From: Desulfurococcales archaeon | Lineage (GTDB): Archaea > Thermoproteota > Thermoprotei_A > Sulfolobales > Fervidicoccaceae | Assembly: GCA_027048265.1 (NCBI GenBank) | Contig: JALTXS010000127.1 | Span: 1-12,438 of the forward strand | DNA length: 12,438 bases | Reading direction: 5' to 3' | Shown here: positions 1 to 5,533 of the stretch, in pieces | How the letters are laid out: each line of letters opens with the position of its first letter | How positions within the stretch are numbered: position 1 is the stretch's first letter | Notes under the pieces: generated by a model | What the model was told of the DNA's origin: nothing | The model's input: only the letters and a program-made list of their open reading frames with translations | Databases searched by the model: none | Made by a program: the position numbers and the translations under genes

Positions 1-460
1 TCCTGGACAAGAGCTGCCCCTTAACTTCAACTATCTTACCAGTGTACCCACCGGGCATGACCCTCTTCCTGCCTCTCTCGTCAACTACTATTATCCTTTT
101 CTTCCTCTCTGCCCTGACCAGGTCCAAATCAACCCCTGTCAGACCGAGCGCGTTCACCCCCCGCGATACCAGGCTGTGCACTATAGCCTTGTTAAGCAGA
201 CCCCCCATAACCATCACGTAGACGTCTAGCTCATCCCTGGAGGTGTACCTGCTCCTTATGCCGCTTGGGCTGACCACGAACTGGGGCTCCACCCCCATTC
301 TCTTGCTGTACTCTGTCACCCAGTCGCCACCACCGTGGACGAAGACTATCTCATCCCCCCTACTGTAGTGATTGGCTAGGGACTCCACGATCTTATCCAG
401 ACTACTTTTAAGTGGCCTGCCTCCTGCTTTGACTACAATCCTCAACCCATCCCCACCCAT
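1..460 (-). CDS. lysZ: [LysW]-aminoadipate/[LysW]-glutamate kinase, partial (C-terminus off the left edge)
   Basis: An amino acid kinase family enzyme that phosphorylates the side-chain carboxylate of alpha-aminoadipate (lysine route) or glutamate (arginine route) while the substrate is attached to the carrier protein LysW. About 153 N-terminal residues are present. Visible motifs are KAGG near residues 11-14, the nucleotide-binding VHGGG at 41-45, and SPSGIRSRYTSRDEL around 64-77. The SRYT version of that loop is typical of archaeal LysZ rather than acetylglutamate kinase ArgB. A later GGYTGKI sits near 137-143. The frame opens with ATG at 458-460, three bases past the lysY stop, so the two genes are one transcript. 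A TTG five codons in (443-445) follows a GGTGGGG stretch and would give the shorter MRIVVKAGG start seen in relatives, so the exact start is open. The family assignment is strong; dual lysine/arginine use is inferred from Sulfolobus work. Confidence 0.9.
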   Translation of the reverse strand, partial: MGGDGLRIVVKAGGRPLKSSLDKIVESLANHYSRGDEIVFVHGGGDWVTEYSKRMGVEPQFVVSPSGIRSRYTSRDELDVYVMVMGGLLNKAIVHSLVSRGVNALGLTGVDLDLVRAERKKRIIVVDERGRKRVMPGGYTGKIVEVKGQLLSR

Positions 461-463
461 TAA

Positions 464-1507
464 CTATGGTTTTACAGGAGGCAAGTCGAGACCAGCCTGC
501 TCAGGCAGGCCGAGTGCAATGTTCAGGGCCTGCACAGCCTGCCCTGAGGCGCCCTTTACAAGGTTATCAATGGCCGCGAATCCCGTGACCCTACCCGTGT
601 CCTCGTCAACCGCGAAGCTAACGTCGACAAAGTTGCTCCCCACAACGTTCTTTACGTCCGGGTACTTAAGGGGCGTCGAGTATACTATCCTAACAAAGTA
701 GCTCCCCCTATAGAACCTTGCATAATGGCCCCATATTGCCTTCTCACTCATGTCTTGTGTAAGGTAAGAGTGTACGCTGGCAAACGCGCCTCTTATTGCA
801 GGGACGGCGTGGGGCACCATGGATGCCCTCACCCTCTCCCCGGCTATTCTGGACGCTTCCTGATTGAACTCTGCAATGTGTCTGTGACCCTTGGGTTGAT
901 AGGGCCTTATTGTGCCCTCCCTTTCGGGATGATGGCTTCCCTCGTAAGGCTTCCTCCCAGCCTCGCTGCTGCCAACTTTAACGTCTATGAGGATATGTCT
1001 AAGGTCAACCGCTTTTGAGGACAGTAGCGGTGCGAAGGCGAGGAGCGATACAGTGGAGTTGCACCCGGGGGATGCGATTAGTTTAGCTCCCCTAAGCTCC
1101 TCTCTTCTAAGCTCGGGGAGACCGTACACGAACTTCTCGAGTAAGTCGGGATAGGGGTGCTGGAACCCGTACCACTTTTCGTAGTCACTTGGGTCTTTGA
1201 GCCTATAGTCTGCGCTGAGGTCCACGATTATGCTTCCCACCTCGGCCTGGCGGGCTGTGAAGTGTATGCCCTCACCGTGGGGGAGCGCGTTGAATACTAT
1301 GTCTGCATCAATTGTATTATCCAGGTCGGTTTTCTCGAACCTCAGGTTGTAGAAGCCCCTAAGGTGGGGGTGGGCGTAGTGTATGGGTTGGCCGGCCCTG
1401 CTTCTAGAATATGCCTTTGTTACCCTGATCTCGGGGTGCTTGGCCAGTAGGCGGAGGAGTTCTCCTCCAGTGTACCCTGATGCCCCTACTATTGCTGCTG
1501 TGTACAA
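464..1507 (-). CDS. lysY: [LysW]-aminoadipate/glutamate semialdehyde-forming reductase (ArgC family)
   Basis: NADPH-dependent reductase that converts the LysW-bound acyl phosphate made by LysZ into the semialdehyde, in LysW-mediated lysine and arginine biosynthesis in the cytosol. The 347-residue length is normal for the family. The N-terminal dinucleotide-binding motif GASGYTGGELLRLL lies at residues 8-21 and the catalytic cysteine is C149 in SPGCNST. The PGCN form is the LysY signature, where ArgC proper has PGCYPT. GHRH at 207-210 carries the catalytic histidine, and KGASGQAVQALNI at 318-330 is the usual ArgC-family C-terminal motif. The start is TTG (1505-1507) with a GGTGG Shine-Dalgarno about 7 bases upstream; the nearest upstream ATG is out of frame. 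It is the first gene of a minus-strand operon reading into lysZ, and it is divergent from the HAD phosphatase. The carrier lysW and ligase lysX are not in the window. Confidence 0.93.
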   Translation of the reverse strand: MYTAAIVGASGYTGGELLRLLAKHPEIRVTKAYSRSRAGQPIHYAHPHLRGFYNLRFEKTDLDNTIDADIVFNALPHGEGIHFTARQAEVGSIIVDLSADYRLKDPSDYEKWYGFQHPYPDLLEKFVYGLPELRREELRGAKLIASPGCNSTVSLLAFAPLLSSKAVDLRHILIDVKVGSSEAGRKPYEGSHHPEREGTIRPYQPKGHRHIAEFNQEASRIAGERVRASMVPHAVPAIRGAFASVHSYLTQDMSEKAIWGHYARFYRGSYFVRIVYSTPLKYPDVKNVVGSNFVDVSFAVDEDTGRVTGFAAIDNLVKGASGQAVQALNIALGLPEQAGLDLPPVKP

Positions 1508-1593
1508 AGTTACCCACCTTGGTCATATTGTTAACATTGGGGTTCTCTTTGTTACTGATTAAGCTGTACCCCGTAATAGGATAGTCTCCAGAG

Positions 1594-1606
1594 GTTATTA
1601 AAAACT
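1594..1606 (-). promoter_or_regulatory. Candidate TATA box for the lysYZ operon
   Basis: On the minus strand the sequence GTTTTTAATAACC is an archaeal TATA-like element and is the most AT-rich stretch between lysY and the divergent HAD gene. A start about 25 bases downstream would give a leader of roughly 65 bases before the TTG of lysY. The same bases also read as TTATTAAAAA on the plus strand, so the site could serve the other direction. Position-based inference only. Confidence 0.35.
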
Positions 1607-1722
1607 AGCTCACAGGGGAAACACTGGTGGGACCTCAGCCAGCCACCGCCCAGTCACGGGTCCTCCTAGGCTGCGCCCGTGGCAACCGTAACATCATCGG
1701 CATCAGAAGTTTTCTGAGAATG

Positions 1723-1732
1723 TTTATAATAA
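1723..1732 (+). promoter_or_regulatory. TATA box of the HAD phosphatase gene
   Basis: TTTATAATAA is a good archaeal TATA element about 50 bases before the ATG at 1777. The predicted transcription start near 1755 leaves a short leader containing the GGAGGG Shine-Dalgarno at 1765-1770. This supports the ATG at 1777 over the longer open frame that begins at GTG 1627. Confidence 0.55.
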
Positions 1733-1776
1733 GCCTTCCAGTATACAAACTGAGGCCCGGGAGCGGAGGGCCTGTC

Positions 1777-2457
1777 ATGCCTCCTGTGGACATTGTCTTC
1801 TTCGATGTTGATGGTGTGTTGGTGTCGATAAAGAGCAGCTGGAACCACCTGCACAGGTACTTCGGAGTATATGAGTCAGCCAAGGAAGCGATACGCATGT
1901 TCGAGAGAGGTGATATAACCTACTATGAGTGGATGGTCATTGACACCAGCCTTTGGATGAAGTCCAAGAAGAGGATAACTAGGAAGGACCTGGAGATGGC
2001 GTTCAGGAGCGTTGTGGTTGACAGTCGTTTCAAGGATGTTATAATGAGGCTGAAGAGCGAGGGGAAGAAAATAGTGCTCGTCAGTGGTGGTATAGATGTC
2101 CTTGTGGAAAGGGTGGCTAAGGAGGTTGGGGCTCACGAGTGTTATTGCAACAGGCTAATCTTCGACAAAGACGGCTACCTGGTCCCCGGAGGATTCCCCA
2201 TAGTCCCCTCAGGTTCTAAGGACATTATTGTCAAAAAGGTTCTGGAGAAACACGGTGTGCCTAGGGAAAGGAGTGCTTTTGTGGGGGACAGTGAGTGGGA
2301 TAAAGAGGCCTTCCGGGAGGTCGGTCTGCCTATACTATATAGTGTAGAGTATGTGGAGTTCCAGGGTTTCTGTCAAAGGGCCTTTGACCCCTACGATGTT
2401 TATCGTATTATCAAGGACTATGAGAAGGGTGTGATAGACTGCAACAAAGGTGCTTGA
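1777..2457 (+). CDS. HAD-superfamily phosphatase, archaeal phosphoserine phosphatase-like
   Basis: A 226-residue haloacid dehalogenase-type hydrolase with all four motifs: nucleophile and acid in DVDGVL (D10, D12), motif II serine in VLVSGG (S103), motif III lysine in SGSKDI (K148) and motif IV metal-binding acids in FVGDSEWDKEA (D171, D175). The cap is a helical insert between motifs I and II (about 20-95), as in the phosphoserine phosphatase-like subclass. The frame stays open upstream to a GTG at 1627, but that 50-residue extension shows no recognisable domain. The ATG at 1777 has a TATA box at the right distance and GGAGGG 6 bases ahead, so it is chosen. The substrate is a small phosphorylated metabolite that cannot be named from sequence. 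A serine-pathway role (SerB-like) is possible, and so is a general housekeeping phosphatase. The gene is monocistronic and divergent from lysY. Confidence 0.82.
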   Translation: MPPVDIVFFDVDGVLVSIKSSWNHLHRYFGVYESAKEAIRMFERGDITYYEWMVIDTSLWMKSKKRITRKDLEMAFRSVVVDSRFKDVIMRLKSEGKKIVLVSGGIDVLVERVAKEVGAHECYCNRLIFDKDGYLVPGGFPIVPSGSKDIIVKKVLEKHGVPRERSAFVGDSEWDKEAFREVGLPILYSVEYVEFQGFCQRAFDPYDVYRIIKDYEKGVIDCNKGA

Positions 2458-2485
2458 ATATGGTCAACCAAGCTAGGTGAAAAGA

Positions 2486-2496
2486 GATAAATATAC
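2486..2496 (+). promoter_or_regulatory. TATA box of the aIF1 gene
   Basis: GATAAATATAC, preceded by purine-rich AAAGA that fits a BRE, is a strong archaeal core promoter. The centre of the TATA octamer is near 2492, which puts the expected transcription start at about 2514-2519, on or next to the ATG at 2518. Confidence 0.65.
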
Positions 2497-2517
2497 TACA
2501 CTGCCCAACAATAAATA

Positions 2518-2583
2518 ATGGTTCGAAGCAGTAAAACTATGTTGAACACCCTAGTAGTGGGGTCGGAATCAGATTATGAGTGA
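2518..2583 (+). CDS. Possible leaderless upstream ORF overlapping the aIF1 start (21 codons)
   Basis: An ATG at 2518 lies where the TATA box at 2486-2496 should start transcription, so it could be read as a leaderless start. The frame runs 21 codons (beginning MVRSSKTML) and stops with TGA at 2581-2583, past the aIF1 ATG at 2576, in a different frame. No protein family is recognisable and none is expected at this length. It may be a regulatory uORF or chance; a frame of this length alone is weak evidence. Confidence 0.25.
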   Translation: MVRSSKTMLNTLVVGSESDYE

Positions 2584-2884
2584 CCTCGAATCACTATGTG
2601 GGGGCCTACCGCCAGAGCTATGCGAACAACTTGTAAGAGAGCAACAGGTTATTAAGATAAGGCTCGAGAAGAGGAAGTTCGGGAAAGAAGTCACAATAAT
2701 AGAAGGTATAGACGAAAGGGAAGTCAACTTGAAGAAGCTTGCCTCCCAACTCAAGTCACGACTGGCAACGGGGGGTACGGCTAAAAACGGTAAAATAGAG
2801 CTCCAGGGAGACCATAGACAGGCTGTTAAGAAAATCCTCGAAGAGATGGGCTTCTCCCCTGACACCATAGTAGTAATAACATGA
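2576..2884 (+). CDS. Translation initiation factor aIF1 (SUI1 family)
   Basis: The archaeal counterpart of eukaryotic eIF1, which binds the small ribosomal subunit near the P site and enforces start-codon fidelity. The 102-residue length is normal. The SUI1 fold spans about residues 20-102: a basic strand IKIRLEKRKFGKEVTIIEGID, then LKKLASQLKSRLATGGTAKNGKIELQGDHR, where the TGGT/GTxKxGxIELQGDHR block is the family signature, and a C-terminal helix and strand ending in the usual VVIT. An in-frame TAG lies a few codons upstream, so the ATG at 2576 is the first in-frame start. No canonical Shine-Dalgarno precedes it, only a GTGGGG stretch about 14 bases back. The likely leader is about 55 bases and contains the short overlapping ORF noted above. 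Confidence 0.95.
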   Translation: MSDLESLCGGLPPELCEQLVREQQVIKIRLEKRKFGKEVTIIEGIDEREVNLKKLASQLKSRLATGGTAKNGKIELQGDHRQAVKKILEEMGFSPDTIVVIT

Positions 2885-2949
2885 ACCTAGAACATTTGGT
2901 GACACTATAGCATAGAGTATACAGTGAGATAAGGGCCCTCCTATAGCCA

Positions 2950-2958
2950 CGGGTTTTT
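2950..2958 (+). terminator. Possible T-tract terminator after aIF1
   Basis: A GGG followed by five T's lies about 65 bases after the aIF1 stop and just before the TFB promoter. Short T tracts are enough to end transcription in many crenarchaea. There is no convincing hairpin. Confidence 0.25.
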
Positions 2959-2991
2959 ACAGGTTCCTACTTGTGAATATGCATTACAGAG

Positions 2992-3030
2992 AAAAATATA
3001 TAAGGTCCTCCAACTTTAGGATTTTAAAGA
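2992..3030 (+). promoter_or_regulatory. Core promoter(s) of the TFB gene
   Basis: Two TATA-like elements lie upstream of the TFB gene. The stronger is GAAAAATATATAAGG near 2991-3005, with a purine-rich BRE just ahead. The second is ATTTTAAAGA at 3021-3030. They would place starts near 3025 and 3051, giving leaders of about 35 or 10 bases to the ATG at 3061. Which one is used, or whether both are, cannot be decided from sequence. Confidence 0.55.
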
Positions 3031-3060
3031 TTTCTGCAAAAGTCATAAAAATCTTAACCC

Positions 3061-4005
3061 ATGGAAGGGGTGGTGTTTATGGTTCTAGAAGAAGAGTTTA
3101 AAACACAGCTGGAAACCGACTGCCCCCCCGACGCCATAATATTCGACGCTGAGAAGGGAGAGTATATCTGTACGACGACAGGAGAAGTATTGGAGTCGAG
3201 GTTGATAAACCAGGGGCCCGAGTGGCGGGCCTTCACTCCCGAGGAAAAGGAGCGCAGGAGCAGGGTAGGGGGGCCTCTCTCAGCTACTGTACATGACCGT
3301 GGGCTTACGACCGTTATTGACTGGAGGGACCGTGACGCTTCTGGTAAGAAGCTCGAGCCTAAAAAGAGGCTTGAGTTCATACGGTATAGGAAGTGGCAGA
3401 TAAGAAGCAGGATACAGAGTAGCGTTGACAGGAACCTAGCCCAGGCCATGAACGAGCTCGATCGCATCGCTAACCAGCTTAGACTTACCCGGGCGGTCAG
3501 GGAGGAGGCGGCGATCATATACAGGAAGGCTGTAGAGAAGGGACTAGTAAGGGGAAGGAGCATTGAAAGCGTAGTAGCAGCATCCATATACGTGGCCTGC
3601 CGGCTAAAGAGGGTGCCTCGGACCCTTGACGAGATAAGCGCCCACACTAAGACTAACCGCAAGGAGATAGCCCGTTGCTACAGGCTGTTGATAAAAGAGC
3701 TCGGCATAAAGGTGCCCCTTGCCAACCCCATTGACTATATACCCCGAATGGGGAGCCTGCTAGAGCTGAGCGGTAAGACGATGAAGAGAGCCGCGGACAT
3801 AATAAAGATGGCCAAGCAAAAGGCGTTGACTGCGGGTAAGGACCCGGCTGGGCTTGCAGCTGCGGCTATATACATTGCTACTTTGCTTGAGAACGAGCGC
3901 AGGACTCAGAAGGAGATAGCCAACATAGCTGGTGTCACTGAGGTAACTGTGAGGAACAGGTATAAGGAGCTTGTGAAGCAGCTCAACTTGGAGATACCTG
4001 AATAG
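3061..4005 (+). CDS. tfb: Transcription initiation factor B (TFB, TFIIB homologue)
   Basis: The general factor that bridges TATA-bound TBP and RNA polymerase and contacts the BRE. Domains in order: degenerate zinc ribbon (residues about 18-45), B-reader/linker with the conserved QGPEWRAFTPEEKERRSRVGGPLS (51-74), first cyclin repeat (about 120-215, with IQSSVDRNLAQAMNELDRI and RGRSIESVVAASIYVACR), and second cyclin repeat (about 220-310) ending in the BRE-reading helix TEVTVRNRYKEL (293-304). The ribbon reads CPPD (C21) and CTTT (C37), so only two of four zinc-binding cysteines remain. This pattern is shared with Sulfolobus TFB1-type proteins. An alternative ATG at 3079 (residue 7) is preceded by GGGGTGGTG and would trim six residues. 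The 314-residue length is normal. The gene stands alone with its own promoter, after aIF1. Confidence 0.96.
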   Translation: MEGVVFMVLEEEFKTQLETDCPPDAIIFDAEKGEYICTTTGEVLESRLINQGPEWRAFTPEEKERRSRVGGPLSATVHDRGLTTVIDWRDRDASGKKLEPKKRLEFIRYRKWQIRSRIQSSVDRNLAQAMNELDRIANQLRLTRAVREEAAIIYRKAVEKGLVRGRSIESVVAASIYVACRLKRVPRTLDEISAHTKTNRKEIARCYRLLIKELGIKVPLANPIDYIPRMGSLLELSGKTMKRAADIIKMAKQKALTAGKDPAGLAAAAIYIATLLENERRTQKEIANIAGVTEVTVRNRYKELVKQLNLEIPE

Positions 4006-4070
4006 CATTTTTGGAAGCATGTACAGAACTAGGCTGCTAATTTAAAGACATAGTATTTAGAGAGCAAAAA

Positions 4071-4115
4071 ACCCGGGTAGTCTGGCACCCGGGTGGTTTT
4101 GGTTTTTTAACTTTT
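4071..4115. terminator. Bidirectional hairpin terminator between TFB and the deaminase
   Basis: Two copies of ACCCGGGT (4071-4078 and 4087-4094) flank an 8-base loop. They can form an 8-bp GC-rich stem. On the plus strand it is followed by T-rich sequence (GGTTTTGGTTTTTTAACTTTTT), and on the minus strand by TTTTTTGCTC. It sits between the convergent TFB and deaminase stops, so it can end both transcripts. Each arm is itself palindromic, so the arms are direct and inverted repeats at once. Confidence 0.7.
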
Positions 4116-4119
4116 TGAC

Positions 4120-5415
4120 CTATTCTTGTATTTGGGAGAAGTCGAGCTTCTCCCACTTGCCCCTGAAGAGTATCCTGGATTCGCCTCCAGTGTTGTCTGC
4201 AATCAGCTTGCCTTCCTTCACAACGTAGAGCGGCGGTCCCATGAGCCGGAGGGCATCTAGCTCAGTCTTGCCTCTCAGCACGAGCAGGTTGGCCTTCTTG
4301 CCCTCCTCGATACCATAATCGTCCAGGATATGCCATATTTTGGCACCGTTAATAGTTATCAGGTCAAGGCTTTTCTGGAGCTCACTGTATCCCATCATCT
4401 GGTCTACGTGGACCGCCATGAAGAGTACCTGAAGCATATCACCGACCCCCAGGGGGTACCAGGGGTCCATAATGCAATCGTGTCCAAGCGCAACGTTCAC
4501 TCCCTTCTCTAGGGCCAGCTTTATTGGCGCCATTCCCCTCCTCTTCGGGTAGTTGTCGAACCTGCCCTGTAGATGTATGTTTATCAGGGGATTGGGCACT
4601 ATCGATACTCCCGCCTTCGCAGCTATACCGAATATCCTGTTCCTATAAACAGGGTCCCAACTATGGCTGGCCGTCACATGGCCCGCTGCTACCCTTCCCT
4701 GCCACCCCCTCCTTATGGTCTCCCTGACGACAACCTCGAAATTCCGGCTCCAAGGGTCATCGGTCTCATCGACGTGGCCATCTATGTCCTTGTTGTACTT
4801 CACCGCTAGGTCGAAGGCAAGCTCCACGCTACGGGCCCCATCGAACCGCGTGTATTCATTGTGGGGGATCATTCCAACGTTGTCAGCTCCAAGCTCTATG
4901 GCTTTTTCAAGCAGCTCCAGGTTCTCAGGCTCTGTAAGGATACCGTCCTGTGGAAAGCCCGTAACCTGTATATTTATAATATCCTTAAACTCCTCCCTCG
5001 CCTTGACCAGGCCTTTGACCGTTGTGAGCGTCTTCTCCGTGGTGTCCGCGTGCGTCCTAACCCACAGGGTACCATAGGCGGCCATCCACTTCACGGCCTT
5101 CTCAACACGTGCTAGCATCTCCTCAACTGTTAGCTTCTTCTTCCTCTCAGCCCAGATCTCTATGCCCTCCCAGAGGGTACCACTCTCATTGAACCTTGGG
5201 TCACCGAGTGTGAGCACGCTGTCCAGGTGGAAGTGCATGTTAAAGAAGGGAGGCAGAACGAGACGTCCCTGCGCATCTATCTCTGTCTCCCCATGCAGGT
5301 TCGCATCCTCCTTTATGGAGGTTATCCTGTCACCGTCTACCACAATAGTGTATTTCTTATCAAGGGGGCGTCCCCTTATTCTCGCGTTTTTAACAACAAG
5401 TGTGTGCTCTACCAT
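4120..5415 (-). CDS. codA: CodA-type cytosine deaminase (amidohydrolase), Cys at the Asp314 position
   Basis: Metal-dependent hydrolytic deaminase of cytosine or a modified cytosine, giving uracil or its analogue and ammonia. The 431-residue protein aligns with E. coli CodA almost without gaps over its core. The metal and catalytic residues fall at the same numbers: H61 and H63 (HFHLD), Q156 (GFPQDG), H214 and E217 (GHVDET), H246 (AGHVTASH) and D313 (GHD). Also shared are NESGTLWEGIEIWAERK (76-92), NPLINIHLQGRFDNYPKRRG (275-294) and DPWYPLG with W319. The exception is residue 314, Cys (codon at 4474-4476), where CodA has Asp. The ATG at 5413-5415 follows GGTGGTGG. The gene lies 118 bases downstream of an NCS1 permease on the same strand, as in codBA, implying uptake plus deamination. 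Family certain; substrate uncertain: cytosine, 5-methylcytosine, or less likely creatinine or isoguanine. Confidence 0.9.
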   Translation of the reverse strand: MVEHTLVVKNARIRGRPLDKKYTIVVDGDRITSIKEDANLHGETEIDAQGRLVLPPFFNMHFHLDSVLTLGDPRFNESGTLWEGIEIWAERKKKLTVEEMLARVEKAVKWMAAYGTLWVRTHADTTEKTLTTVKGLVKAREEFKDIINIQVTGFPQDGILTEPENLELLEKAIELGADNVGMIPHNEYTRFDGARSVELAFDLAVKYNKDIDGHVDETDDPWSRNFEVVVRETIRRGWQGRVAAGHVTASHSWDPVYRNRIFGIAAKAGVSIVPNPLINIHLQGRFDNYPKRRGMAPIKLALEKGVNVALGHDCIMDPWYPLGVGDMLQVLFMAVHVDQMMGYSELQKSLDLITINGAKIWHILDDYGIEEGKKANLLVLRGKTELDALRLMGPPLYVVKEGKLIADNTGGESRILFRGKWEKLDFSQIQE

Positions 5416-5424
5416 TTTCCACCA

Positions 5425-5442
5425 CCTGGGTTTAAACCCAGG
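5425..5442. repeat. 18-bp perfect palindrome in the deaminase leader
   Basis: CCTGGGTTTAAACCCAGG is a perfect palindrome ending ten bases before the deaminase start codon. An adjacent GGTTAACC palindrome lies next to it, on its upstream (permease) side. It could be an operator for a dimeric repressor or form a hairpin in the mRNA leader next to the Shine-Dalgarno GGTGGTGG. The symmetry is seen directly; a regulatory role is inference. Confidence 0.5.
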
Positions 5443-5455
5443 ACCGGGTTAACCG

Positions 5456-5479
5456 GGGAGTTAATTCGAGAAAACTCCC
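5456..5479. repeat. Inverted repeat GGGAGTT...AACTCCC between permease and deaminase
   Basis: Seven-base arms at 5456-5462 and 5473-5479 enclose an AT-rich 10-base centre. On the minus strand the centre and inner arm read GAATTAAC, a possible weak TATA box whose predicted start (about 5440) would fall near the 18-bp palindrome. The repeat could be an operator over the core promoter or a terminator-like hairpin after the permease gene. Confidence 0.4.
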
Positions 5480-5533
5480 ACAAGGGGTCACTGTAAAAAA
5501 CATGTGAACTTGAATAATGCAAAGACGGTTTTA

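Noticed and set aside
725..1450. Plus-strand open frames of about 97 codons opposite lysY
   Set aside because: They are antisense shadows of a well-conserved minus-strand gene, with no motifs or ribosome-binding sites of their own.
1655..1681. Hairpin with 6-bp arms CACGGG/CCCGTG and a nearby minus-strand ATGATGT ... CTGA pattern resembling a C/D box sRNA
   Set aside because: The stem is short with a 15-base loop, the C box is imperfect, no clear C'/D' pair is present, and the region lies upstream of the predicted HAD transcription start.
1627..1776. 50-codon in-frame N-terminal extension of the HAD phosphatase from GTG 1627, with a TATA-like TTATTAAAAA about 26 bases ahead
   Set aside because: The extension has no family similarity I can see, while ATG 1777 has both a TATA box and a Shine-Dalgarno at proper distances and starts right before the first HAD motif.
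2569..3662. Minus-strand open frames opposite aIF1 and TFB, including one of 202 codons
   Set aside because: aIF1 and TFB are unmistakable on the plus strand. The long antisense frame is a by-product of codon bias and has Ser/Leu-rich, non-family composition.
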